Assembly: GCF_014633365.1 (NCBI RefSeq)
Contig: NC_068351.1
Span: 14,390,907 to 14,454,906, forward strand
Length of the DNA: 64,000 bases
Direction of reading: 5' to 3'
Source of the DNA: Diospyros lotus
Lineage: Eukaryota > Streptophyta > Magnoliopsida > Ericales > Ebenaceae
This document shows positions 36,697 to 48,892 of the stretch, piece after piece. Position numbers and translations under genes: made by a program. The notes beneath the pieces were generated by a model. The model was not told where the DNA came from. It searched no databases and saw nothing but the letters and a program-made list of their open reading frames with translations. Numbering within the stretch: position 1 is the first letter of the stretch; each line of letters opens with the position of its first letter.

Positions 36697-37412
36697 CAAG
36701 GGCGAAGCCAGTAATATTTTTTAGTGAGGATAAAATTTATTAAGGAAAAATTTAAAAATATATATATAATAATATAAATATACAAAAAATTAACATAATT
36801 TAATCAACACCTTAATTTTAAAAAAGAAAAAAAAAATACATTTTTGAGACAAAAATTGGTGAGGCCTTACTGCTCACTGATTAAGCGAGAGGGAGAGAGA
36901 GCTGGAGTCAGAGAGGCAGGCGGCGTCCAGCTCCAGCGAGCGATCAGCGACGGAGGGCCGGAGCCCTGAGGGGCGAGCCGGCGAGGGCGAGGCTGAGGTG
37001 GCGACGCCAGCGAGCGATGGAGCCAGAGGCCCGAAGAGAGGCAGGCAGGCAACAACTAGCAAGCAAGAGCGACTGACGGTGACGGACTGAGCGAGGCGAG
37101 CGAGAGCGACCGTAGATCGAGGAAGCGAGGGAAGGGCGAGCGGAGCGAGTCAGCGACCTCACCTCAGCGATGGTCGGATGGTTTGAGTTGCCGGACGGAG
37201 GCCAGGGTGAGTGAGAGTGACAGAGAAGAAGCCCGCAGTCGACTGCTAGCAAGAGCAAGAGAGGGAGAAGGGCAGGGGCCAGGGGGCAGGCAGCGGGAGC
37301 TTGAGCGAGAGAAGGATTGAGGGAGGGTTTTGATTTTCTACCCAGACCTGAGTGTAGGCCAAATCAATGGCAGGCCAAGGCCCTCACTGGGCCTACATTG
37401 GCTCCGCCCCTG
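36697..37412. mobile_element. Non-autonomous hAT element with GC-rich cargo
   Basis: The left end CAAGGGCGAAGCCA and the inverted right end CAGGGGCGGAGCCA form a 14-base terminal inverted repeat with two mismatches. A perfect 8-base duplication ATTCTTAA flanks it at 36689-36696 and 37413-37420, the hAT hallmark. The left part is AT-rich, but 36870-37330 is GC-rich with GAGCGA/GCGAGC-type repeats and overlapping minus-strand frames of 62-104 residues. No transposase is encoded, and the cargo origin is unknown. Confidence 0.88.
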
Positions 37413-37420
37413 ATTCTTAA

Positions 37421-37911
37421 GGGTGATTTATTGCAAAAACAATTTTTCAACCTTAATAATTTGTTGTCACCAGTGGTTTTCTTAGTGCTTTGATTAGGTT
37501 TTGCGTAAAATGCATTCAAGCATAGATTATTTGTATCCTAAAGGCTATTCCAAGATACCCTACTACACACTAATTTAGCTTATGGTGGGGCAAATTAAAT
37601 CTTGAAGAAAGTGAATACACAGTCTTAGAAGCCATTCTTTGTACACATTATCAACAGATTTTTTTAGTTAAAAGAGATCATAAAGCAACATACAACTTTA
37701 AGATAGTCTTGTGGTTGCCTTGTTAATTCTTGTTTATATTTGTAAATGCTTCTTCTTTCATTAACTATTACTGGAAGGGACGTTTCACTATATGAAAGGC
37801 TTTATGCCAATGTTAGGCTATCTCATCATCGGGATCGATTTCTTTTTCCACATTAGCCTTGCACAGGATTATTAGCAACTCGAACTGCAAGTTTAATACC
37901 ATTGACAAAGC
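37421..37911. other. Intergenic DNA between the hAT element and a SINE
   Basis: No feature recognised. Confidence 0.4.
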
Positions 37912-37921
37912 CATGGAGTTT

Positions 37922-38080
37922 GGAATGACCGTCCTTATGCGATTCTCAATATTCGTGCTCTTGATTACGTCAGAAGAGATAAATTGTAAATTGAGCTTTT
38001 AACCCTTGCGCATGGCGAAGATCGAACTCGCAACCTATCAGATTGATACCGACATATTATTCATCCGACCACTCGATCGG
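37922..38080 (-). mobile_element. Possible tRNA-derived SINE
   Basis: On the minus strand the element starts CCGATCGAGTGGTCGGATG (A-box-like) and carries GGTTGCGAGTTCGATCTTC (B-box-like) about 30 bases later, the spacing of a tRNA promoter. Near-identical CATGGAGTTT (37912-37921) and CATGGAGCTT (38081-38090) flank it. There is no clear A-rich tail, which lowers confidence. Confidence 0.55.
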
Positions 38081-38090
38081 CATGGAGCTT

Positions 38091-41000
38091 TTTATCACGT
38101 AGAATGCTATTTTTTGCACTTTTAAGTGATTGAACATGTTCATTTTAAATCTTAAAATCTAAATTCTAAATCTTAGTCAAGGCTAAATTGTATAATTTTC
38201 ACTATCAACGGAGTCTCGATTGGGTATAAGAAATATAATTATTATTCTATTATTGTACCTCAAGTATATGGGTGTTGTAAATAATACCTGCTCATCAAAG
38301 AAAACACTTGATTATTCATTTTTCCATGAATAGCAAATTGCTTCATATGTATTTTATAAGGTCAGATGTTTTATCCTTTCAGCAAAAATAAACTATTTGA
38401 GGCCGTAGTTTAATTTCACTTTTAGTTTTTTAAAGTAGAAAATAAATATTGAATTTAATAATATTGTGGTTCTCCAAAATTTTGAACGTAAAAACTGGAA
38501 ATGATGTTTAACAAAAGATTTTAAGTAATTTATTAAATGATTAAATATATGTGAAAATTATTTATGACGAAATATTCATCCCTTTTGAAAACTAGATGAT
38601 TGGTTATTAGAAATTAAGGGCTTGTTCTCTTTGTTATTTTTGAGTCGTTTTCTATTTTCAGTTTTTCAAAACATTCAAAACGCGTTTGCTTATCTATTTT
38701 TAAAAATATATTTTTTAAAACATAAAAAAAAAATTACACATAAAACTCAAAATGCTTAAATCACGTTTTAGCTATTTTCAATTAAAACAGTCACTTTGAA
38801 CCCAAAACGTGAAAAACATCTCCGGTCTTTCTCTTCCTTCTCTTAAAATTCTTTTTCTTTTTCTCTTCTCTTCTCTTCAAGGCTCAACCATCACTGCCAT
38901 CCACGCTCGCCACTGCCCCTTCCATCATTCTACTGTCGAATGGCCAAGCATTGCACCTGCCCACTGCCATCGACTGCCCCCTATTGCTCCCCTTACATTG
39001 TGTTCAACATCACCGCCATCAGTCGTTCGACTACCGAATGGGCAAGCACCGCCCCCCGTCACTCCTCTTAAATCGCGACCAACAACCCCAGCCACTACCG
39101 TTGTTCGAATCGCAACTTGTCTCCCCTTCATCGATCGTTTCTTTCTTTTGTGATTTGATTTCTTACTGCTACGGCTCCTCATCTTTGGATTTCAAATATG
39201 GGGCTTTTAATTTTGAAATTAAGATTTGGCCAATTTTGAAAGTAGGGCTTAATTTGATGGTTTATAAGCTTGGTGTGGTTGTAATAATCTTGTGCAATAA
39301 CAATGAAGGAGAATAAAAAATATGTATGAAATTTTTTTGTTTTGTTTTATTTAAATATTAAATTGAAGATGTAATGGTGTGGTTGTAATAATCTTGTGCA
39401 ATAGCAATGAAGGAGAATAAAAAATATGTATGAAATTTTTTTGTTTTGTTTTATTTGAATATTAAATTGAAGATGTAATATGATTTTTCTGTATTGATTT
39501 TCCCTTTTAAAAATATTTCTAAGATTTTGGATTCTGTTTATGATGAACCAATATTCTGTTATTTTGTAATTTATAATTCTTTTCTCCAATGTTACATGTT
39601 GTGGGTAATCTAAATCTCGAAATTAATATCAAATTTCAATTTGTAGGTAAAAATAAATTTATCATAGAATTAATAGTTGAGCCAAATTGAAAATTGCTTT
39701 AAAAAGCACTTTACAATTTTAATATGTTACATACGATTAGATTATCAGTTATTTTTTGTATTATAGTTTAAAGCATTTGAATTAAATTTATAATTTACTA
39801 ATAAATATTTACAATTTATTCTGAATTAAATTTAATGAATAAAATATCATAAAATAATTTTTTTTAAATTTTAAAATAAACTTGTTTTTCAATTTTTTAT
39901 TTTGAAAAAAAATTCAAAATAACAAAAAAACGTATTTTAAATAATATCAAAATAGGTACTTAAAATATAAAATTAAAAATAAATTAAAAATTAAAAATTA
40001 AAATAGGAAGAGAATATCACTTAATTATAATATAATAATGAAGGGATAATGAGCAATGACTAGTGGGCTCAAAATATATTTTTTAATCAATAAGAAATTT
40101 TTTATTGAGTATATAAATTACGCTCATGCCAAGCCTATTGTAAATCAGCCTCAGCTCATGACACTGTCACGCTGTCCATTTCAGTAGTGGGATGATGATT
40201 GATAACTCCCCTCAACTTAGACTTTGGAGACAATTAAAATAATTAAACTTTGTTAGGTATAATGTTTGTGTCATTTTCCTTTCAGGGAAAAATACTAATA
40301 AAAGTATTGGTTTAATGGCAAAATATATGTTTTGATACCTACAAGTCATGCAGGGTTTTCTTGGAATTTTTTATGAATAAAATTACTTCTAATTTAGACT
40401 TGTTATTTTTTTGTAATTTGGTCTATTAAATATTTTAAATATTCTTGAAAGCATAAAATAAATATTAGGGGCATTTAAAATATTTTATACCCCGAATTGC
40501 AAAAAATAAGTACATTCTGAATTGAAAATAATTAATTTTATTTTTAATTTAATTTATTATTTCTTTTGATAAATAGGTTTTGAATGTAATAAATGTACTT
40601 TATTTTTTGGCACGAGACAATTTTGTTAATTGATAATGTTGTCTGAAAAAATACCCAAAAGTAAATGAATTAAGTTTTTTAAAAATTAATAATTTTACCT
40701 ATTTTGAAAACTCTTAAATTTATAATATTAATATATGATGATTGCAGTAAGATTAATAACAATACAATCACACAATTACAAGGAACAAGAGAAATTTATA
40801 AAGGTTCGGCTCTAAAAAGTCTAATATTTTTTCTCATGACTTAGTTTTAGGTTCTATTAAGGAAAATCAATATTAACTTTTAATTGGAGTTAAAACAAAC
40901 ATACAAACCATTGTCTAAACAATAATTACTAGCACATTATTAGTAAATACAATTTTCTTATACAATAAGTGAGTAAAAATAACAAACTTACAACTATAAA

Positions 41001-41230
41001 CAATTATAAACAAGTCACCAAAGGTTTAGAATTTCATCGGTTAGCACACTTCCAGTACTTTAAACATTCTCACTCTTGTTTGAATGATCTATCAAATTTT
41101 ATATATATATATATATATATATTCCAAACAAACTAGTCATTAAAAAAATGATTAATATGAAGTTTAAAATTTAAAAATTATTTAGGCTTTCCCAAACAAC
41201 AAGGAACAAAATAAAGAAGCATATCTAAAA
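38091..41230. other. AT-rich intergenic DNA
   Basis: The part from about 38618 to 40013 has weakly matching inverted ends (TTCTCTTTGTTATTTTT against TTCTCTTCCTATTTTAA) and a GC-richer core at 38880-39160, reminiscent of the MULEs at 6642-10415, but no flanking duplication was found. Otherwise no gene is visible. Confidence 0.3.
39271..39479. repeat. 104-base tandem duplication
   Basis: Two consecutive units starting TGGTGTGGTTGTAATAATC at 39271 and 39375 are almost identical; I see two substitutions. The duplication is therefore recent. Confidence 0.92.
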
Positions 41231-41235
41231 ATAAC

Positions 41236-42235
41236 TCACATTTAATTTAAGATAAATTTACTTTTTGCATGAGAAATCAAGATTTCAAAATTCAAATATA
41301 AATTTTTGAAATATAAATTATTAAAACAATAAAATGTCTAAAAGTGATTAACCTTTAATTTTGTTATGGATATTTCCCGCACTACTACTTATAGGGTGGG
41401 CACAACCCAACAGGCCGACCCAATCGTCAGAAGCCCAATAAGCCCAAGGCCGAACTCGTCAGAATAAAGCCACACGTTGCTAAGACCCGATCTCAGACCG
41501 TGAATCAAGCAAGCTCAAGCGATCTCCCAGCGATGTTTCCAGCTCGCTGGCTTAATCATCCAGCTTGCATAATAACAAATACTGCAGAACACCCGGAGAC
41601 AGGGACTCACATATTTTATTTAAAGCAAACCAGATTCCTAGTAATATGAAGCTCACTTCAAGTTTTATGGGATTGATAAGAACATTTTGTCTCCATGATG
41701 TCATTCTTCCACTTTTGAATTTTATGCAATTGTAAACACTCCCTCACGATAAATAAAGGTCAAAATATCATTGTAAAAAAAGAAAGAACGACAAGAATAA
41801 TGCACTGTTACTCTGTCGAAATAACCAGGAAACAGTCATAGAGTATGCATCGTTCTAGCTGAATCACGTAAAAAAACTTTATGTGTCTGTTCCATTTCTT
41901 TTCCTCTTCTTTGCATCTGCGCTCAACATCTCATTGCGGGCCTAAGAATCACGGTCGGCTAATTCTGAACGTCGACAAATTCAAAATAAATTTACTTTTT
42001 GCATAAGTAAGAAATGCATTTATCAATATATAAAAGTTCAAATATAAATTTTTGAAACATAAATGATTAAAACAAAGAAACATGTCTAAAAGCATTTTAC
42101 TTTTAATTCAAAATAAATTTACTTTTTACATGAGAAATAAACATAAATAATCAAAACAAAGAAACATGTTTAAAGACAACCTACTTTTAATTCAAAATAA
42201 TTTTACTTTTTACATAAGTAAAATATATATTTATA
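41236..42235. repeat. Degenerate tandem array interrupted by a solo LTR
   Basis: Four copies of a unit containing TTTAATTCAAAATAAATTTAC then TTTTTRCAT start near 41240, 41355 (continuing at 41978), 42108 and 42184. They share AAATTTTTGAAAYATAAAT and ATGTYTAAAAG blocks. Confidence 0.65.
41362..41977. mobile_element. Solo LTR inside the tandem array
   Basis: The 616-base GC-richer insert begins TGTTATGGATA and ends GTCGACA, flanked by AATTT (41357-41361) and AATTC (41978-41982). Deleting it restores the array sequence CTTTAATTCAAAATAAATTT seen in the neighbouring units, which supports the borders. A TATA-like GATAAATAAAGG lies near 41750. Confidence 0.7.
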
Positions 42236-42353
42236 ACATAAAAATATTTTTATTATCATTAAAATCGTATTTACTTACCCTTGAGCTTAACAGATAATAA
42301 ATGCATTGCGTTGACGGCCATTACTCTTAGATCAATTATAAGTATTACTCTTA

Positions 42354-43143
42354 GGGGGCGTTTGTTAAAATGAGCAAGATAAGGTGGTATCAAGATAAGA
42401 TTGAGATGCTTTCCGGATCAAGATATGGAATGATCAAGATAAGGTCGGGAAGCATTTCAAGATTTCTATCAGACTGTTTGTTAAATTTTTTAGAATCTAC
42501 TGATAATTGTATTTTTTCTTTCCATGTGCTTGTTAATACATATGATAAGCACCAAGATAAGGGTTTTTTTACCAAAATATCCCTATTATCAAATTTATGA
42601 TTAAAATAGTATTTTATGATTAATATGAATTGTCAAAAAAATTAAGATTAAAATTAAAAATAATATTTTATTTTTCAAATTCATGTTCAAAAATAAATTT
42701 AAAAAGAGTTGAAAAGAGTTAAATAAAATATATATTGAGAGAGAAATTTAAATTTTAAAAATCAATGAAATGAATAATGTCATTTAAATTTTAAAAATTG
42801 TCAAAACATATAATAATTTAAAAATATATTAAAAAATATTAATTATAAGAGTTAAATAAATAAGGTTTTTTAATAAATTTAAGTCTTTAAAATGCACTAA
42901 ATGGCATTAATTATCTTACAAGGGGCAGATAAGTAATTCAGCTTATCTTGAAAGAGCAAGATAAATTTATCCGAGAGGGAAGGTCGGATAAATTTATCTT
43001 GAAAGGGGGAGATAAGAAGTCATGTGAGGCCTTTTCTGGAAATTGTCGGATAAGGTTAACAAACACGTTGGAAATACCAAACATCCGAAATGCTTTCCAT
43101 ATCTAACATTTTCTCTCTCTTATCTTGGTTAACAAACACCCCC
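42354..43143. mobile_element. PIF/Harbinger (Tourist-like) MITE
   Basis: The ends GGGGGCGTTTGTTAA and inverted GGGGGTGTTTGTTAA differ at one base, and TTA lies on both sides (42351-42353 and 43144-43146), the Harbinger target duplication. Subterminal regions also pair, and the motif AGATAAG or its complement is repeated about ten times. No transposase is encoded in its 790 bases. Confidence 0.88.
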
Positions 43144-43146
43144 TTA

Positions 43147-44880
43147 GTAAATTTGTATTTATTGTTATTATTTTTCATCTTATTAAATATATATTCTATT
43201 ATACAAACAAACACACCATATTATGAAATCTATTACTAAAATAATGTTTTAAAATATTCTTTGAATATTTTATTTAAAAAACAAAAATTTAATATGTAAA
43301 TAAGATTTTAACTCCTGTCGTGTTTTACGTCTATTATCAAATTAACTTAAAATTAATTATACCATTAAACTCAAACTTATTTTTATATAAATATTGTTTG
43401 AAAAACACTTAAAAACTAAATTAACATATAACACGTGTCACAAAATATATAATTTTAAAAAATAAAATCAATTGATTTAAACAAATTAAATTTAAATACT
43501 AAACTTCAACTATCAAGTAAATTTTTTAATTTGTATGTGCATAATACAAGTCACCAAATATATAATTTAAACAGATTAAAATATATTAATTTTTAGAAAA
43601 AAGATTTACCATTTTCATTTAGAGCAAATTGTACTTCTATTATCTATTATTATATTATGTAAGTAAATAAGCTCATTTGGTGTTGTGAAAATCTCTCAAT
43701 AATAAAGCGAATTTTTAAAATATTCTCTATTTATATTTTTAATAAACAAAAAATAAATACCCTTAATAAAATTTAAGCTCATGATTTTTAAGCTATAATA
43801 AACTTAATTTTACTAACACACAAATCTTATATTTCGTTGAAATATTGGCTAAAATTGAACTATAATGGTCGATCTTACTCACTAAATTTTCATTTAAATT
43901 TTATTTTCATTTGTGTGTGCTATCAACAAAGTTAATTCTCAAAACATCCTTTATATATTTTGTTTTTAAAAAACAATAATAAATTTTTCAAGATTTGAAT
44001 TCATAACTTTTAAATTATAATTAACTTAATTTGTTTACATTTCAAATCTTATCTTAACTTAGCTTTGCCTAAAAAAAAAAAAATGAAATGCAACTATCAA
44101 TGTCATTCAATAAATCTTTATTTAAAATATTTTATTTAGTTATTTGTACGTACATAATAAGAGATACATATAGAGTATATATTTTAAGAATATTTGTAGA
44201 TTGTTTTGGCTAAAGTGGGAGGATCATTTCAAATGGGCAAACTAATTAATCTATTGATGCAAATGGGAAAACTAATCAATCATTGTCTTGTCCATGATTA
44301 TTGGCTGTTGCACATAGGGGAAATCAATTAACTAATTTTTTTTATCTATTTGTAACAATATTATAAAATAAAAAAATAACTTATCAATCATTGCAAATGG
44401 AGAAACCATCTAATTATTTTTTCTATCCATGATCATTTCAAATGAGTGGATTACTCAATTTTTCCATTTGCAATAGTGAAGCAACTATTTTTCTCATTCG
44501 CAATGGTAGAGGAATTGTAAATGAGAAAAAACGATTAATGAACTATTGCGACGGTTAATTGATTGTTGAGAAATGAGAGTTAATTAATTGTGTTTCTTGT
44601 CGCACCGTTGTAAGTGGGCGAAGAAAAACGATTAACTCGTTTCTGTTATTTGTAACTGATCGATCGTTACAAATAAATAAAAAAATAGATAATCAACTTA
44701 TAACTAATAATAACTGTTCGGAGTAAATAATTCTTACAGTATTTGGTCAAATGGAATGCCAATTAACAGTTTTTATTTATTTTTTTTTCATTTGCGACGG
44801 TTGATAATCATTAATAGAATATTTGAAAAGAAATAGAAATCCTTACGTGTAATTATATAAAACTTTGAGAGGGTATTTCT
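43147..44880. other. AT-rich intergenic DNA
   Basis: No gene. From about 44220 to 44820 short CATTTGCAAYRGT-like phrases recur irregularly, possibly an old repeat. Confidence 0.4.
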
Positions 44881-45259
44881 CTAAATTAGGGTTGAAGTGG
44901 CGTGCAAAAAGCAAGAATGATAGGTGCACTCCACCCCTGGTGGGCCCCCAGCAGCGGTTCATTCACAATGATAGAGATCAGCAAATTTAGCGGATTTACG
45001 GGCCCACCCCACAGCCGGCTTCCGCATGAATGAAAACACACGCGGACAGAAGGAAGGAGAGATATCAGCGTTTTCTAGATATATGTTTTAATTTCCAAAT
45101 TAAGGCAGGGCGCCTAAATTAATGGCTTTTTCTGTTCAACTACAATCCCTCTCTCTCTCTCTCTCTCATGGCGAGAAAATTATGATAGTTCAAAGTTGGA
45201 ACAAATCTGATTAGAGACTTCTAAAATATACAGTTCCAAGGGCGCTCCTTCGTGGAACC
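44881..45259 (+). promoter_or_regulatory. Likely promoter region of the second CAX gene
   Basis: GC content rises here compared with upstream, and a (CT)n run lies at 45148-45168. Assignment rests on position before the 5' UTR exon. Confidence 0.3.
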
Positions 45260-45538
45260 TTCCTATCCTACGCCTCGTGCCGCCCACTTAACGCCACCGT
45301 CTCTCTCTTTCTTTCTCTCTCTCTCTCTCTCCGCAGAAGAAGAGCAGGATCGGCGTATTGTTCTCATCGATCTATCTATCTATCTTTATAATCTGCTGAG
45401 GTTTAAGCATATACGTACATACATACATGATTATATGTATGTACGGAGTAATCGGATAGTTGTTCTGGAGGCTTTTGTCCGAACCGAAGCGGTGGATCAC
45501 TTGAACTAGCGCAGTCCTTTTGGATCCAACGAGTTGCT
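45260..45538 (+). other. Probable 5' UTR exon of the second CAX gene
   Basis: A pyrimidine-rich leader with CT repeats is followed by sequence ending TTTTGGATCCAACGAGTTGCT before a strong GTAAGT donor at 45539. The next exon begins directly with the start codon at 48626. The 5' end is not determined. Confidence 0.5.
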
Positions 45539-47407
45539 GTAAGTATCTCCTCCAGTAGCCAAACATTTACTTAGATTTGAGTTCCGCTGATCCGCAATTG
45601 AGCGGGATTTTGTTCGGTCTTTGAATATCTGATCCGACTTCTAATCTACTGCATAAATTTTTTTTGTTATCTTCTCGTAAGTTCTTACTGATCTGATTTA
45701 GGTGTTAATTGTGATCCTATTCTCGGAGATAGTACCATGCCTATTCGTTATTTGTCCCGCTGGAACTCGTTTTCGTGAATTTATGTTTTCTGTTGGTTCC
45801 GTTCCTCAGCAGCATGGCATTATATTGCGGTAAATACTATAATTTGCTGAGGATCTATAGTGGTAGACTGGACTTGGAAGGGGTGGATCAGAGTTTGTGA
45901 ATAATGCAGATTATAACAGCCAATGGGAGATGAAGTTAAGCTGTAATTTTTATATTTTCCCCCCTCCTACAAATTAAATAACTCTTGATTTATACCTGTC
46001 TAAACAATTAACCCTACTTAGCAATGGGAACTTCCGACTCGGTTCTCTGCCTTTATATGTTAGTCTTGATATTGGCTAGAAATGACAAATTTGAACAATT
46101 GTTCCGGCTCCAATTGCTCAGAGAAAGATGTGCAACAATTAAACTTTAGAAATAACCTGCTCCGTCTGTCAAGTCTTTATCAAGACTTGTATGACAAGAC
46201 TATGGGGGCTTTTGGTGCTAGAGTGGTACTTGCAAACTTGCTACGTATTTTAGTTTACTAAATTAACCTGGTACCAGCATTTATGTTTCATGGAAAATGG
46301 GAGATGAAATGAGCCAGTCTGTCTCTGCCTGCAGGTGTTTCACAGTCAGTTCTGCTAAAATTTGGGCAAGGGAATGCAAATGTTTTAGGAAAATTGTTGT
46401 GAAGCAGCTATGGTGAGAAGCATGTGTGCTATATTTGGGGTATGCTTAGGGAGATACATAGAAAGTTAGTGTCCCAATAACTGTTGCAGAATAAGCTTTC
46501 AGTTAAACTTCAAATGACGTTCTTAAGTTGACACATTTAAAAGTAACTAAAGGTGGATCCTTTTTCCATCCATTGAGAACAAATGGTGTGTGCACAAGTT
46601 CCACACTTTCAAATTTCAACAGGAAATTCCTACTAACTGCTTTATTGCTATATTTATTATCTTTTTAATTCTGAGATCAGAATGATTTTACTTGAAGTTA
46701 TATATATGGAAGGCCGAAATAAATTGCAGTGGATACAGGAATGTTTAAATTATGAAAATATTTAGTTTCATTATTTGTAAAGGGTTTTGCCCTTGTCATC
46801 CAAAGTTTGGAAGTCTTAAATTTGATAAACACTGAAATGTTCTGGGAAAACTTAAGAGGAAAGCAGATAAACTCGGGAGCTTTTATCAGTTGATGTTTGC
46901 GCCAAATATGTTGGGGGTCGGCCTTGATGTAGTGATAAGGTTGCTCTATCTTGACCTTGACTTGTAGATTTGGAACGTAGGAGCTGTATGTAGTTCTTTC
47001 CAAACTTCACAGCCATAGAAACTTGATTGTCTAGCATTGACTATGAAATGGATTCCAGTGTCCACTTCCTATCATCTCTTGCAGCAAGTTGCAAGTAAAG
47101 AAGCAATGGTTCAAAATTACAAATACCCGAATACAAATACAAAATTTTATGGCCAAGCTAGATATAAAACTTGTTAAGAAAAGCTTAAAAGCGAACAGTC
47201 AGCATACAGTAACAAAAAATTATATATTTATATGTTTATAAGAATAAATAACTATATATTCATTTTTAGAAATTATAAATACACATATTTATGCCAAAAT
47301 AATGATAAATTACATTCAAAATCTACATTACAGTCGAGAATGAACGTAAATGAGTTGATTTCATTATCTGTGATTATAATAGCTGATATACTCTCAATTT
47401 ATTTGAT

Positions 47408-48505
47408 ACAACAACATATCCAGCCTTTATCCCACTATGTGGGGTCGGCTACATGAATTCTAGACTTTCATGTATTTCTATCTTTTGTCATATCCTCATT
47501 TAGATCCATATATTTCATATCAAATTTTAATATCTCTCCCAAAGTCTTCTTGGGTCTACCTCTATCTCTTTTTGTGACTAATTGTTCCATTTTATCAACT
47601 CTTCTCACAGGAGCGTCTCTTAGTCTCCTTCTCATATGACCAAACCATCTTAGTCTAGTCTCTCTCATCTTCTTCTCGATTGGCACTACTCCTACCTTAT
47701 TACGAATAACTTCATTTCTAATTTTATCCTTTCTTGTATGTCCGCACATCTATCTTAACATCCTCATCTTCGCTACACTCGTCTTTTGCTCATGCTGGTA
47801 TTTGACTGCCTAACATTCTGAGCCATACAGCAAGACTGGTCTTATAGTTGTCCTATAAAATTTTTCTTTCAATTTTAATGGGATTTTACCATCACATAAC
47901 ACCCCCGATGCATTTCTCCATTTTAGCCAACCTGCCTTAATTCTATATGCGACATCCTCGTGGATTTCTCTATCTTTTTGAATCACTGATCCCAAATATC
48001 GAAAATGGTATTTTCTTTGTAAGATTTGGTCTTCTAATTTTATTATAACATCATCCACTGTTGCATTTTTACTAAATTTGCATTCCATATATTCTGTTTT
48101 CTTTCTACTTAATTTAAATCCCTTAGATTCTAAATTGTTTCTCCACAACTCAAGCTTAGTGTTCACTTCTTCTTTTGTTTCATCCACCAACACTATGTCG
48201 TCTGCAAATAGCATACACCATGGCACATCTGTCTGAACATCTTTAGTGAGTTCATCCATTACTAGGGCAAATAAGTATGAACTTAGTGCAGAACCTTGAT
48301 GCAGTCCTATTGTAGTTGTAAATGGTTCAGTATCCCCTCCGCATGTTCTGACCCTTGTCTCTACAACATGATACATGTCCTTAAGGGCTTGTATATAGGC
48401 TATTTTGACTCATTTCTTCTCTAAAACCCTCCATAATACTTCTCTAGGGACCCTATCATAGGCCTTTTCTAGATCTATAAACACCATATGTAGGTCCTTC
48501 TGATG
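47408..48505 (-). mobile_element. 5'-truncated RTE-type LINE in CAX intron 1
   Basis: On the minus strand, frames at 48376-47810 and 47749-47468 give the C-terminal half of a non-LTR reverse transcriptase: LHQGSALSSYLFALVMDEL, the catalytic FADD in MLFADDIVLVDE, then LRWFGHMRRR and a DRGRPKKT tail. The 3' end, with GTAGCCGACCCCACATAG and short TTG repeats, is typical of plant RTE elements. An in-frame TGA near 48410 and a frame break near 47750 make it inactive, and upstream domains are absent. Confidence 0.88.
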
Positions 48506-48625
48506 ATCTCGAGATTATGTAGGTTCCTGAGATTATGTAAATGGATTCAGATTGTAAATAGCTTCTGCCTTGACCTTGCATTGTTTGCAATACCACTTGG
48601 TTGATTAGAATATTAATGCTTGCAG

Positions 48626-48892
48626 ATGGGAGGTGAAGAGGAGAAGATAGACCTTGATTCTGATGAAGAGATCCCATTTACCTCATCACAAGCTACAAGT
48701 AAGGTACATGGTTTTGATTTTGAGGCGCCTCATGTAGGCTCCCATGCGAAGGTTTCCAATTCATGGCTTTTTAAGCAGACGCGGGCAACACCTCTCAGGA
48801 GTATTTACATCGTGTTGATAAAAGCAAAGATTAATGTGTTGCTTCCATTTGGTCCTCTGGCTATATTGCTGCACTATCTTACTGGAAAACAT
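48626..48892 (+). CDS. CAX2/5-like: CAX exon 2 (first coding exon)
   Basis: 89 codons from [10 protein letters not shown] to LTGKH, between a TTGCAG acceptor and a GTAAGA donor. Acidic N-terminus, then the start of the first membrane segment. Confidence 0.88.

Noticed and set aside
36867..37258. 62-104 residue minus-strand frames
   Set aside because: They overlap in several frames within the GC-rich hAT cargo; no domain recognised.
37985..38080. Functional tRNA gene
   Set aside because: It has A- and B-box-like motifs, but no cloverleaf can be drawn and near-identical repeats flank it, so a SINE is more likely.
38618..40013. Fourth MULE
   Set aside because: The inverted ends match only weakly in A/T-rich sequence and no flanking duplication was found; kept only as a remark in the intergenic entry.
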